This document shows positions 55,700 to 64,000 of a stretch of DNA of 64,000 nucleotides, piece after piece. The position numbers and the translations under genes were made by a program. Source of the stretch: Bin80 sp965261255 (GTDB lineage Bacteria; Bacteroidota; Rhodothermia; Rhodothermales; Bin80); the NCBI GenBank assembly GCA_965261255.1, contig CBDHCQ010000004.1, positions 992,001 through 1,056,000 on the forward strand. Reading direction: 5' to 3'. Numbering within the stretch: the first letter of the stretch is position 1; the number at the start of each line of letters is the position of its first letter. Under the pieces are notes generated by a model. That model did no database searches. It was given only the letters and a program-made list of their open reading frames with translations, and was not told the origin of the DNA.

Positions 55700-56770
55700 A
55701 TGAAAGCTTCCACACTACACACTACCATTGTTGCCGGACTGCTGGTTTGTCTGTTCGTTGGCTGCAACTCCAGATCTGCAGTGGATCAGATTCTGACTCC
55801 GACTCATATGGATTTCGGGGAACTCTTTGTGAAAGAGAACACGATCCAGCTTGATAACTCGGTACTGCTCGGTTCGAGCTGGAGTCTAAGTGTTAATTCT
55901 AAAGGTGAACTCCTGGTACTTGATACCCAGAGTCAGGGCGCATACCTGTTCTCACCAGACGGAGCATTGGTTTGGACGAAGGTTATCACCGACTGCAATC
56001 CCGAAGCAAGCTTCAATTTCGGCGCTCAGGCTTCATTTCTGGACGATACCCACATTGCGGTTTTGAATAACAAGGGGGCAATCGTTTTAGGTCGGAATGG
56101 GGAGTGCGTCCAAGCCATCACTGACGGGGATTTGGCAACCAATACGTGGGGGCTATGCTCGCACCGGGATACCATATTTGCCATGCCGCGGCATATCGGG
56201 GATAACGCTTTTATTCGGGCCTACAGTTCGGATTTTTCACTCATTGACCAGTTTTCACTCCCTGCGCCCAAATTCCAATTGCGGGCATCCATTATACTAA
56301 CAGACCCCGGATCCGCCATGAGATGTCTTAATGACGACGTTTGGTGGGTGTATTCCGAAAGTTTTGATGCCACTCCTCGGCTACGCGGTGCAGGACAATC
56401 CCGTTTTATGCCAGACTTCTTCGTTAAGCGGACTCGGGATTATCCAGAGTCTGCATTAATGGATATGGAAATGATGCATAAAGCTGAGGCCGAGGCAACG
56501 AGAATGAGGGGGATATTTGCACTTGATAACGAGACACGCATAACCGTATACAATTCCATTGATTCTAGGAATGAGGGACTGGGTAAAGGAGTAGTCATTG
56601 CCAACCACAGTGATCGTTTTCCAGCTGTCAGTACATGGTTTGAGAAATTTCCGGAGGCCGTAGAGAACGGAAGGTTGTATATCATGAATGATCCGGAAGA
56701 TGAACCGAGCGAAGAAGTCCTCAACCCTACGATCATCCGCTACCGATTCATCCCGCCGTTGGGCGAGTAA
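55700..56770 (+). CDS. Six-bladed beta-propeller-like lipoprotein
   Basis: 356 residues from the ATG at 55700, which creates a lipobox FVGC (Cys22); an upstream in-frame start adds a random-looking leader. The mature part shows repeating blades (WSLSVNSKGELLVLDTQSQGAYLFSPDGALVW; HIAVLNNKGAIVLGRNGE) like the 6-bladed propeller proteins of Bacteroidota. No active site is evident; a binding or scaffolding role at the envelope is inferred. The next lipoprotein gene begins 47 bp downstream. Confidence 0.72.
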   Translation: MKASTLHTTIVAGLLVCLFVGCNSRSAVDQILTPTHMDFGELFVKENTIQLDNSVLLGSSWSLSVNSKGELLVLDTQSQGAYLFSPDGALVWTKVITDCNPEASFNFGAQASFLDDTHIAVLNNKGAIVLGRNGECVQAITDGDLATNTWGLCSHRDTIFAMPRHIGDNAFIRAYSSDFSLIDQFSLPAPKFQLRASIILTDPGSAMRCLNDDVWWVYSESFDATPRLRGAGQSRFMPDFFVKRTRDYPESALMDMEMMHKAEAEATRMRGIFALDNETRITVYNSIDSRNEGLGKGVVIANHSDRFPAVSTWFEKFPEAVENGRLYIMNDPEDEPSEEVLNPTIIRYRFIPPLGE

Positions 56771-56817
56771 TGCAGGGCCCGTTCATACAAAGTTGTGCAG
56801 CATCCAGGCCAGTCGGC

Positions 56818-57408
56818 ATGAAAAATTTCTTTTTGGGATTTGTCCTATTAGCTCTAGGCATCGGTTGTAATTCCCAAACAGAGTCCCGGTACTCATTGAT
56901 CCTGGAGGAGCAGCATGCACGTTATCCCGCAATGGAAGCCCAGGACTGGTACAAGCTCGTCCATCAGTCTGTGTTTGGTGCAGGTCATGCAATACAGAAC
57001 GTTGAAGCTACACACGATTGGTTAATCCGTGAATGGGAGGACCTTGACACGGCCACCAATGAGCCTCTTGTGGAAATCCTGGGCCCGGATTCTATGTATG
57101 CACGAATAAACTTGCGTCCGTACAAGTCTGCGGGCGGTAGATCGGACGAGCTTTTTCGGGTTTTCCTGCAGACGGCGAACCAAGGGGTGGAACCTGGCGA
57201 CGCGTTTGAACGATATTGGCAATCTCTACGGGAAGCCTCAAGGAACAGTATGATAGCAGTCAGTGTGGATGCGCTTGATTCGCTATATAGCATCATGTCT
57301 GCGGAAGGGCTTCCCGCAATCCACCATTCAGAGCGATATTCGGAGCTGTATGACCCTACTTACCGGGTAGTGAGTTACGCACTGTTGCGTGAATTGCAAC
57401 CCCTGTAG
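56818..57408 (+). CDS. Hypothetical lipoprotein, 196 residues
   Basis: ATG at 56818 gives a lipobox GIGC (Cys17). The mature part is helical, with DWYKLVHQSVFGAGHAI at about 48-64 and RINLRPYKSAGGRSDELF later, conserved-looking but not tied to a family I can name. It is the second gene after the propeller lipoprotein and ends just before the tRNA genes. Confidence 0.65.
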   Translation: MKNFFLGFVLLALGIGCNSQTESRYSLILEEQHARYPAMEAQDWYKLVHQSVFGAGHAIQNVEATHDWLIREWEDLDTATNEPLVEILGPDSMYARINLRPYKSAGGRSDELFRVFLQTANQGVEPGDAFERYWQSLREASRNSMIAVSVDALDSLYSIMSAEGLPAIHHSERYSELYDPTYRVVSYALLRELQPL

Positions 57409-57441
57409 GTTCGCGATCTTGACGATCTCCTTTGGATATGA

Positions 57442-57528
57442 TGGTGCCCGGGACTGGAATCGAACCAGCACGCCCATAAGGGCACTGCCCCCTCAAGACA
57501 GCGCGTCTACCTATTCCGCCACCCGGGC
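57442..57528 (-). tRNA. tRNA-Leu, anticodon GAG
   Basis: A complete class II tRNA in 87 nt including an encoded CCA (57442-57444). Acceptor stem GCCCGGG/CCCGGGC; anticodon stem CTGTC/GGCAG around the loop TTGAGGG, giving anticodon GAG (CUU/CUC codons). It has a long variable arm (GTGCCCTTATGGGCGT) and a TTCGATT T-loop. It lies 7 bp after the interrupted tRNA-Lys and is probably co-transcribed with it. Confidence 0.95.
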
Positions 57529-57535
57529 TGATAAG

Positions 57536-57954
57536 TGATCCCGCCAGGGCTCGAACCTGGGACCCTCTGATTAACCTACCACACCGGCTTTCGCCGGCCT
57601 CCTGAATGGTGTTGTGGTCTGGACCATCTCTTCACCCTTCCATGTGATGGTGTCGGGTGGGCTGCGTATGGCCTCTGAGGGCTCTCTTGATTCCGCAATG
57701 CGCGGTAGTTGTGGTGTGATGGTTGTTCAGTCATTGTCCCATGGGATTGTCACTTCCTCGAGGGAGGAACAGACTGTATCAGGCCACAGATCAAGGTTGC
57801 CTGCTGATTACCCACATATCCAACGCATTGTTACGCGTGACAGCGTAGCGGTGGCTTTAGGGCGTTCCAGCATACAGCAGCCTCCACTCACGCAGTTTCC
57901 TGCGCGAGGCTCCATTATTAAAGTCAGATGCTCTTCCAACTGAGCTACGGGATC
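57536..57954 (-). tRNA. tRNA-Lys (anticodon UUU) interrupted by an intron
   Basis: Exon 1 (57954-57921, 34 nt) runs GATCCCG, D-arm GCTC...GAGC, then TCTGA and CTT. Exon 2 (57574-57536, 39 nt) runs TTAA, TCAGA, GGGTC, T-arm CCAGG-TTCGAGC-CCTGG, then CGGGATC and discriminator A. Joined, they give a normal 73-nt tRNA with matching acceptor (GATCCCG/CGGGATC) and anticodon stem (TCTGA/TCAGA) and loop CTTTTAA, so the anticodon is UUU. CCA is not encoded. The 346-bp break falls between positions 34 and 35. Confidence 0.92.
57575..57920 (-). ncRNA. Group I intron in tRNA-Lys
   Basis: 346 nt between the tRNA-Lys halves. It follows an exon ending in U and ends in G, as group I introns do. Core pairings are visible in order on the minus strand. 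P4: TGCTGG (57867-57872) with TCAGCA (57802-57807). P5: AACGC with GCGTT, and a local ACGC/GCGT hairpin. A 6-bp hairpin TTCCTC-CCTC-GAGGAA follows. P7: GACT (57729-57732) with GGTC (57622-57625), inside R-like ACAATGACTGAAC and S-like AAGAGATGGTCC. Last, CCGGC-GAAA-GCCGG at 57584-57597. The AATGGAGCCT near its 5' end could be the guide sequence. No homing endonuclease is encoded. Confidence 0.82.
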
Positions 57955-58002
57955 AATATGTACGAGAACTGGGCCGGGCAATTTACGGCAATCTCCCAGA
58001 GT

Positions 58003-58413
58003 TTAATGTTTTACTGGCTGCATGTTCCAGAGTGTATTCATTGGAAACCGCATCACCAATCGTCCCTTTAACTTTGAAGTGTCAAAATTGATGAAGCCAT
58101 GCGCCAGATATACTTCTGAGGGACAACAGCGCCAAAGCAGCTTGATCTCCCGGTCGCCTTGGCGGTAATCGGACGTCAAAATCAATCCAACTAGTCGATC
58201 TACACCTGAACCCACGAATACATCTACCTCAGCCCCGTCAGAACTTGTGGTATTACGGATAAATCCATAGTCCATTGGGTAGATTATTTCTGGATATTTG
58301 GGGTGTGCCGTACGTCGAGGACGGTCTAATGTTACGCCCTCAGAGCGAATCAACTGCTCCCACCGATCCCATGAAAAGCGTTTTTGCAGGGTTGACAGGT
58401 AAGCATCTGTCAT
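58003..58413 (-). CDS. Diverged inorganic-pyrophosphatase-like protein
   Basis: 136 residues, shorter than usual family I pyrophosphatases (~175). YPMDYGFIRNT and the following DGAEVDVFVG align with the family signature DGDPLDV, but the middle metal-binding Asp is replaced by Ala, and the later Asp-rich metal site is not recognisable. It may therefore have lost or changed activity. Its ATG overlaps the aspS stop by 4 bp (ATGA), so it is translated with aspS; pyrophosphate is a product of tRNA charging, which makes the pairing suggestive. Confidence 0.72.
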   Translation of the reverse strand: MTDAYLSTLQKRFSWDRWEQLIRSEGVTLDRPRRTAHPKYPEIIYPMDYGFIRNTTSSDGAEVDVFVGSGVDRLVGLILTSDYRQGDREIKLLWRCCPSEVYLAHGFINFDTSKLKGRLVMRFPMNTLWNMQPVKH

Positions 58414-60215
58414 GTGGCTTTCGGGATATACCGAACATGCAATTCACTCAGCCTCTCGGGGGCAACTGTCGCGGGCGTCCCAGACATGGGTTCCTGGGCG
58501 CTTTGCGTCTTTGGAAATGCGATTACCTCACGAAGGGAGCTAGATCCTGAAAGTAGCATGGTAATGCGGTCCAGTCCCAAGGCGATTCCTCCGTGAGGAG
58601 GTGCGCCATAGCGCAATGCTTCCAGTAGAAACCCGAATCGCTCTTGGCTTTCTTCGGGACCTATTCCCAGAACGGCGAACATTTGCTCTTGAATTTTTCG
58701 ATCGTGAATACGAATAGATCCGCCGCCAATCTCCATGCCATTGAGCACGATATCATAGGCTCGCGCTTGAACTTGACCTGGATCACTTGAAAGAAGCTGC
58801 AAATCCTCTGTTCGGGGCGAGGTAAACGGGTGGTGCATAGCCGTATAGCGCTTTTCTTGGGCATCCCATTGTAAGAGTGGAAAACCGGTGATCCACACGA
58901 ACTGCCAAGCGTCTTCTGCAATACAGTCAAGCTCATGCGCCATGTGCAGGCGAAGGGCGCCCATCTGTTCCTGAACGGTGGGCCATTGACCACAAAGAAT
59001 AAGCAGTAGATCTCCTGTTTGGGCTCCCGAGGCCTCAACGGCGTTGCTCACGAATTCATCCGGGAGGACGTGTGCCTTAACTGAACAATTTGGGGGAGAT
59101 CCATCGGAGGGGATTCGCACATAAATCAGGCCACCAGCCCCAATTTGTTTGCGAACGACAGTCTTATCGAGGCGGTCCATGTATCCCCGTCCCCGGTCTC
59201 CCAGTCCAGGAGCGACTAGTCCCAATACAGAGCCACCTGCGGAAAGTGCCTGATCAAACACACGAAATCCCGAATCCTCGAAAGTGGAACTGAGATCGCA
59301 TATTTCCAGATCAAAACGCAGATCAGGTTTGTCTGAGCCATACCGCCGCAGGGCATCCTCGTAAGACAATCTGGGGAAGGGGGTAGGGAGATCTACATCG
59401 AGGATATCTTTCCAAAGCGCCACCAAGAGCCCTTCGGTTAAAGAATAAATCATATCCTCTGTCGCGAAAGTCATTTCAACATCAATCTGCGTGAACTCCG
59501 GTTGTCGGTCCGCACGTAAATCTTCGTCTCTGAAGCATTTCACGATCTGCACGTACCGATCCAGGCCCCCAACCATGAGGAGTTGCTTGTAAGTTTGTGG
59601 GCTTTGAGGCAGTGCATAGAAAGATCCGGGATGTACTCGACTCGGAACGAGATAATCGCGGGCTCCCTCGGGGGTGGACTTCATGAGTGTCGGCGTTTCG
59701 ACCTCAAGAAAGTTCTGTCCATCAAAGTAGCGATGAATCGTCTGATAAGCCCGATGTCTCAGCACAATTTTGTTTTGCAGATCCGGTCGTCGAAGATCCA
59801 GGTAGCGGTATTTCAGCCGCAGATCCTCGGATGCCAGTTTAATCTTTTGTGTATGTGCAGAAACGGGAAAGGGTATAGGTTCTGATTCAGCGAGAATGGT
59901 CAGACTCTCTACTCGAACCTCAATCGTTCCGGTTGAGAGGTTTGGGTTGACGGTCTCGTGTGACCGTGGTGCGACGACCCCGATTACCGAGACGACATAT
60001 TCACTTCGCAGACGATCAGCAAGATCGTGTGCAGGGACATTGTCCTGAGGGGAGAACACAACCTGAGTTAGACCAAAGCGATCTCGAAGATCCACAAAGA
60101 TCACTCCACCCAGATCACGTCGTGTGTCCACCCAGCCTTTGAGTACAACATTCTGTCCGAGATGTATATCAGTAAGCTCGCCGCAAGTATGTGTCCGGGG
60201 CGGATGTTCGTTCAT
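58410..60215 (-). CDS. aspS: Aspartyl-tRNA synthetase
   Basis: 601 residues from the ATG at 60215, preceded by AAGGA at good spacing; the frame is open upstream but that part is not family-like. OB-fold anticodon-binding domain about 5-105 (GWVDTRRDLGGVIFVDLRDR). Class II motif 2 FRDEDLRADRQPEFTQIDVE, the GAD insertion (about 290-425), and motif 3 ALGLDRITMLL. Bacterial-type enzyme; whether it discriminates tRNA-Asp from tRNA-Asn cannot be told. Divergent from the POT transporter gene. Confidence 0.96.
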   Translation of the reverse strand: MNEHPPRTHTCGELTDIHLGQNVVLKGWVDTRRDLGGVIFVDLRDRFGLTQVVFSPQDNVPAHDLADRLRSEYVVSVIGVVAPRSHETVNPNLSTGTIEVRVESLTILAESEPIPFPVSAHTQKIKLASEDLRLKYRYLDLRRPDLQNKIVLRHRAYQTIHRYFDGQNFLEVETPTLMKSTPEGARDYLVPSRVHPGSFYALPQSPQTYKQLLMVGGLDRYVQIVKCFRDEDLRADRQPEFTQIDVEMTFATEDMIYSLTEGLLVALWKDILDVDLPTPFPRLSYEDALRRYGSDKPDLRFDLEICDLSSTFEDSGFRVFDQALSAGGSVLGLVAPGLGDRGRGYMDRLDKTVVRKQIGAGGLIYVRIPSDGSPPNCSVKAHVLPDEFVSNAVEASGAQTGDLLLILCGQWPTVQEQMGALRLHMAHELDCIAEDAWQFVWITGFPLLQWDAQEKRYTAMHHPFTSPRTEDLQLLSSDPGQVQARAYDIVLNGMEIGGGSIRIHDRKIQEQMFAVLGIGPEESQERFGFLLEALRYGAPPHGGIALGLDRITMLLSGSSSLREVIAFPKTQSAQEPMSGTPATVAPERLSELHVRYIPKAT

Positions 60216-60382
60216 TAATTTCCTTGAAGGACCAGACATATTTTCTGGATAGATTGCATTAATTCCTGGAAACCCGTAAATATACCGGATCTGTCCGTGC
60301 AGACAGCGATCTCTACGGAAAACCCCATAGATTTCGGTATAACCGCTTATCTTTTCCCGGTCACCATAGAGAACGTTAAATA

Positions 60383-61885
60383 ATGCCAACCAGTACTGAA
60401 CCCCCGAATGCCGTGAAATGGTTCGGCCATCCACGGGGTCTTTCTACGTTATTCTTCACAGAACTCTGGGAGCGATTCAGCTACTACGGTATGCGAGCGC
60501 TGTTAGTTCTATTTATGACGGCCGCCGCCACGGGGGGCAATCCTGGATTGGGCTTGGGCGAAGGTGAGGCGGGCGCCATATATGGTCTATATACGTTCTT
60601 CGTGTATGTATTAGCGTTGCCTGGCGGATGGATTGCAGACAATATTTGGGGGCAGCGCAAGGCCGTCTTTGTTGGAGGCTGCATCATTGCACTTGGTCAT
60701 TTCACAATGGCCGGACCACTTGTGGGGTTGCCAGACACGCCCAGTTTCTTTCTTGGCCTCATGTTCATTGTAATAGGGACCGGATTGCTTAAGCCAAATG
60801 TTAGCACGATGGTTGGTGATCTGTACCCTGAAGGGGGAGCGAGAAGAGATGCAGGATTTTCGATCTTCTACACGGGGATCAATCTAGGTGCGTTTGCTGG
60901 ACCGATTCTCACCGGATGGTTGGGGGAGGGCTACAATTGGCATTACGGGTTTTCGTTGGCCGGATTGGGCATGATTCTGGGTTTGATTCAGTACAGACTA
61001 GGTACAAAGTATCTAGGGGAAGCTGGCCTGTTAAAGCTGGACACATCAAAGGAAAAGCAGAAGAAAAAGACACAGATCACCTACATTGTGTTGGCAGTCT
61101 CCTTTGTTGTTGCTGCTGTGGTGGGTACATTACTCTTGCAAGCCTTATCACTGGAGGCGCTCGCAACCTGGCTTGGCTATGCGGTAATTGTGATTGCCGT
61201 GTTGTTCTTTGCTTACCTGTTGATTCTGGCCAACCATACCAAACTGGAGAAAAGGCGGCTGATTGTAATTTTTTGGCTTTTCATTCTGTCTGCAATTTTC
61301 TGGTCGGGATTTGAGCAGGCAGGATCTTCACTCAACTTGTTTGCCCGTGACTCAACCAACAGGATGCTTGGCGGCTGGGAGCTGCCGGCCAGTTGGTTGC
61401 AGTCGGTCAATTCCACTTTCATCATCATTCTCGCGCCGGTCTTTGGCTCTCTCTGGATCACATTGGCCAGATTGAAGCGAAACCCATCTATCCCTCTCAA
61501 ATTTGCCATTGGACTCCTCGGATTGGCAGCAGGCTTTTTTGTGATTGCATGGGGTGCTGCTAATACAGAGGATGGTTCACTGGTTTCCCCCGCATGGCTC
61601 GTTGTTATGTATTTCCTCTTCACGGTAGGGGAGTTGAGTTTGAGCCCGGTTGGATTGTCTTCAATCACAAAGTTGGCGCCTGCGGGTCGTGTAGGGCAGA
61701 TGATGGGGGTATGGTTTATAGGTACAGCCTTGGGCAATCTTTTTGCGGGTTTAGTTGCAGGGCAGCTCGAGACTCTTGCCCCGTCAGAGCTCTTTCGAAA
61801 TGTGGCAATGACGATTGGTGTTTCTGGGGCAGTAGCACTGGTTGCGTTTCCATTAATTAAGCGACTGATGGGAAAAGTTGAGTAG
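60383..61885 (+). CDS. POT/PTR-family proton-coupled oligopeptide transporter
   Basis: 500 residues with about 12-14 membrane segments. The first helix carries the family motif ELWERFSYYGMRALL (ExxERF at 27-32), and the PTR signature FSIFYTGINLGAFAGPILTG follows near residue 155. It imports di- and tripeptides using the proton gradient. Monocistronic. Confidence 0.93.
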   Translation: MPTSTEPPNAVKWFGHPRGLSTLFFTELWERFSYYGMRALLVLFMTAAATGGNPGLGLGEGEAGAIYGLYTFFVYVLALPGGWIADNIWGQRKAVFVGGCIIALGHFTMAGPLVGLPDTPSFFLGLMFIVIGTGLLKPNVSTMVGDLYPEGGARRDAGFSIFYTGINLGAFAGPILTGWLGEGYNWHYGFSLAGLGMILGLIQYRLGTKYLGEAGLLKLDTSKEKQKKKTQITYIVLAVSFVVAAVVGTLLLQALSLEALATWLGYAVIVIAVLFFAYLLILANHTKLEKRRLIVIFWLFILSAIFWSGFEQAGSSLNLFARDSTNRMLGGWELPASWLQSVNSTFIIILAPVFGSLWITLARLKRNPSIPLKFAIGLLGLAAGFFVIAWGAANTEDGSLVSPAWLVVMYFLFTVGELSLSPVGLSSITKLAPAGRVGQMMGVWFIGTALGNLFAGLVAGQLETLAPSELFRNVAMTIGVSGAVALVAFPLIKRLMGKVE

Positions 61886-62578
61886 AATCTATCCCGACTT
61901 ATTGCAACAGATTCTGGTCAAGAGTTTGGGACGCGAGAGGCCAACCGTATTGGGCGCCAATCAGTTGAAATGCTCGTCGAGGCAACTGATTGATCGCGTA
62001 CACGGCGGAAGATCACTAATAATGCGAACGGTGATGCCGGTGACCTGATTCATTTGAGCGCGTCAAGATTCGCAGCCTCGATGCAGATTTTCCGATGACA
62101 TCATGGCAGTGTACTCTGCCGTTTCCTCGGCGTACACGCAGGCCACGGCTACGAAAAAGCTGACGTGCGAACCCCGTATCGCAATCTGGTATGGCATAGC
62201 GGAAGGATCGTCCCGGAACAGGAAGTATTGGAAGAGATGGGAGGTTGATCCTTTGGACGGAAGGTTGGATTGGCCTACACACTGGAATACTACCATACAT
62301 AACTGACGGAGGTGGGTCATGGTTATCACTTTGGTTTCGCCGCGGTTTAGTGTAGATTGGCTGTCTTTGGTTAGCGAACGGTATGAGCATGAATGAATGT
62401 CTTTTGCGGCTGATTTGGTCAAACCAGTGGTAAGATCTAGGAATCCAATACAACTATTTGAGGGCACAAAGAGAAAAAAGTTTGTTCCACGCTACCCTAT
62501 ATTTCAGTAGTGACCTGAACCTCTATCCAGGACGTTCACGATTGAACTCCTACGCACTGCAATTGCCTTTTATCAACT
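61886..62578. other. gap of 693 bp without an intact gene
   Basis: Overlapping minus-strand frames (62016-62467) and short plus-strand frames are present, but none has a known domain. Several stretches read as protein-like in short pieces broken by stops, which suggests a decayed gene I cannot name. The right end holds the promoter of the TonB receptor gene. Confidence 0.4.
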
Positions 62579-64000
62579 ATGAAACAGGTTCACTCGTTTG
62601 TTTGCGCCGTCCCGATAATCAGGGGCTGGCTCCTTGTGATCTTTGTGATCTCATTGCTTCATCAGGGTGCTAGCGCACAGATATCCGTTACAGGAACAGT
62701 CGTGTCAGATGACACTGGTGAGCCCTTGGCAGGGGTTACGGTCGTGATTGATGGCACTTTTATCGGTACCATCACGAATCAGGATGGCGTGTACGCGATT
62801 GATCTCCGAACTGAGGATGATGTATTGGTTTTCTCTTTTATAGGGTTTCGAACGCAGCGCCATACAGTAACTCCGGGTATTACACACATTGATGTCCGGA
62901 TGCAACTTGATGTAGTTGAGATGGAAGAAATCAGCATTGTCGGCGAAGAAGCTAGAATCTTTGCTAGTAATGTGGTTGCTGCTCCAATGATCCGCCAACA
63001 ATCTCCAATTACGAATATTACATCTGTTGTCGATAACCTCCCAGGCGTATCCGTTCAGGAAGGGGATGCGTACGGCATGGACGACTGGTCAAGTAATATC
63101 GCCATGCGCGGGTTTCATGTTACAATCAATGAATCTCAAATTGGAACCACGATCGACGGGTTCTCAAACGGCACATCTGACTATTGGAGTGGCTCAAAAG
63201 CAAATCGGTATATTGACGTTGTAAACTTGGGCAGTGTCGAAGTATCCCAGGGAACTGCTGATATTGCTTCTCAGTCAGTAGAAGCGCTGGGTGGGACATT
63301 TAACTATACCACGAACGATCCCGCACCTGAGCGACGTTACATGGTATCAGCAACCGTCGGTGAGCATGACGCGAGGCGGGTCGCTATGCGTATTGACACA
63401 GGGCCATTATTTGGGAAGAACGCCCGGGGCTGGGTAACCGCACTTCACCAGCAAGGGACCGATTGGATTCAGGGAGCTGCCGAAAACGAGCGTGAACACT
63501 TCGCTACAAAACTTACCTCATCCCTCGGCTTCGTTAATTTTACTGGCTATTTTTCGTATGACAAAATTATTGAAGACGTTTATCAACGGCTTTATAGTGA
63601 TGCCGATTTTAGGGCGAATCCGCGCTGGGACCGCTTGATTGGGGACTGGCCGGGTGTACCGTATTTGAATCAGTTCTATAGGCCTGGTTGGAGAACAGAC
63701 CGGAGCAATACTTTCGGGTACATCAAAGCGGATTGGACAACAAGCAAGGGTATTTCAATTACTACGGGAGCCTACGGCCATAGAAATAGAGGCCGAGGAG
63801 ATTGGCTACCTCCGTACATCGTTGATATAACGGATGATCAAGGTGGGCCGGAATCAGAATTGGCAGGCAACGCGCCAATTCGCGGCGGACAGCAACTCGG
63901 ACTGATCCGCTTTGTGGATCGAGATGGCTCGGCGGTCTCTCCCGTACCGGGGTGCACTTCATCCTATATCTATAACTATTATGGAGCTAGTGGTCCGGAG
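62579..64000 (+). CDS. TonB-dependent receptor, N-terminal part
   Basis: ATG at 62579; open to the window edge, 474 residues visible. Signal peptide about 1-36 (ending GASAQ). A carboxypeptidase-D regulatory-like domain follows (VSDDTGEPLAGVTVVIDGT, DGVYAIDLR), then the plug domain (VVDNLPGVSVQEGDAYGMDDWSSNIAMRGFHV; VEVSQGTADI) and the first barrel strands. It imports a ligand across the outer membrane with TonB energy. The ligand is unknown. Confidence 0.93.
   Translation, partial: MKQVHSFVCAVPIIRGWLLVIFVISLLHQGASAQISVTGTVVSDDTGEPLAGVTVVIDGTFIGTITNQDGVYAIDLRTEDDVLVFSFIGFRTQRHTVTPGITHIDVRMQLDVVEMEEISIVGEEARIFASNVVAAPMIRQQSPITNITSVVDNLPGVSVQEGDAYGMDDWSSNIAMRGFHVTINESQIGTTIDGFSNGTSDYWSGSKANRYIDVVNLGSVEVSQGTADIASQSVEALGGTFNYTTNDPAPERRYMVSATVGEHDARRVAMRIDTGPLFGKNARGWVTALHQQGTDWIQGAAENEREHFATKLTSSLGFVNFTGYFSYDKIIEDVYQRLYSDADFRANPRWDRLIGDWPGVPYLNQFYRPGWRTDRSNTFGYIKADWTTSKGISITTGAYGHRNRGRGDWLPPYIVDITDDQGGPESELAGNAPIRGGQQLGLIRFVDRDGSAVSPVPGCTSSYIYNYYGASGPE

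Noticed and set aside
57614..57943. A 109-codon plus-strand frame across the tRNA-Lys intron
   Set aside because: It runs antisense through the intron and into tRNA exon 1, and its protein shows no homing-endonuclease motif (LAGLIDADG, GIY-YIG, HNH). It is a chance frame.
62016..62467. Two overlapping minus-strand frames (134-145 codons) before the TonB receptor
   Set aside because: Both are Arg/Ser/Pro-rich, overlap each other and match nothing known; not supported as genes.
1..64000. CRISPR arrays, insertion sequences, prophage or integrase genes
   Set aside because: No regularly spaced short direct repeats, transposase, integrase, or phage structural genes were seen in any frame.

Overview
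The window looks like a stretch of a Bacteroidota-type chromosome, most likely Rhodothermia/Rhodothermales or a close relative. Two secreted proteins end in type-A T9SS sorting domains with a YPNPF start. A SusC-like TonB receptor with a carboxypeptidase-D-like N-domain enters at the right edge. A DUF5916 protein, a DUF3667 protein and a diadenylate cyclase next to folP are also typical of this phylum. Base composition is close to 50 % GC and genes use the standard code. The lineage call is inference from gene content only; no rRNA is present.

Layout. 1-2.9 kb: 5' part of a DUF5916/CBM9-like gene (minus), a YdeI-family gene, a broken second copy of it, and rnhA. 2.9-9.2 kb: a tight plus-strand run obgE, rluD, hisS, lgt, a group II PLP decarboxylase and rlmB. 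9.3-15.4 kb: a flippase-like membrane protein with a LolA-like protein, a molybdenum-carrier-like protein, a class V aminotransferase and a large cytochrome-c lipoprotein. 16-29.2 kb is a secreted-protein region: an orphan T9SS tail protein, a 1144-residue metalloprotease with near-identical 93-residue repeats, a second cytochrome-c lipoprotein, hisF, and a 1465-residue subtilase with about 25 leucine-rich repeats. 29.8-32.6 kb: hisB-proC-hisH-hisA, cut off from hisF by the subtilase. 32.7-46.7 kb: metG, a candidate structured RNA, lpd, a DUF4292 lipoprotein with nadK, a redox cassette (FAD oxidoreductase, membrane 4Fe-4S protein, metallo-hydrolase), a hotdog thioesterase with queE, a class IV aminotransferase with a sulfotransferase-like protein, and an inositol-monophosphatase-family enzyme. 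47-58 kb: DUF3667 protein, a second IMPase paralogue, GH3-like protein, folP-cdaA-pcm, several lipoproteins and hypotheticals. 57.4-58 kb: tRNA-Leu(GAG) and an interrupted tRNA-Lys. 58-64 kb: a diverged pyrophosphatase-like protein with aspS, a POT transporter, and the start of a TonB receptor.

The most striking element is the tRNA-Lys(UUU) gene. Its two halves lie 346 bp apart, split between anticodon bases 34 and 35. The insert carries recognisable group I intron core pairings (P4, P5, P7, a GAAA-capped hairpin near the 3' end) and ends in G after an exon ending in U. Second is a G-rich, hairpin-rich gap at 34.86-35.26 kb that looks like an unannotated structured RNA.

How genes fit together: the his genes cover HisB (dehydratase only), H, A and F; the missing histidinol-phosphatase may be one of the two IMPase-family paralogues. 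obgE/rluD/rlmB/hisS/metG/aspS and the tRNAs serve translation. The LolA-like, DUF4292, Lgt and many lipobox proteins serve the lipoprotein-rich envelope. Several gene-free gaps of 300-800 bp carry no recognisable gene, and two contain fragments of decayed genes.
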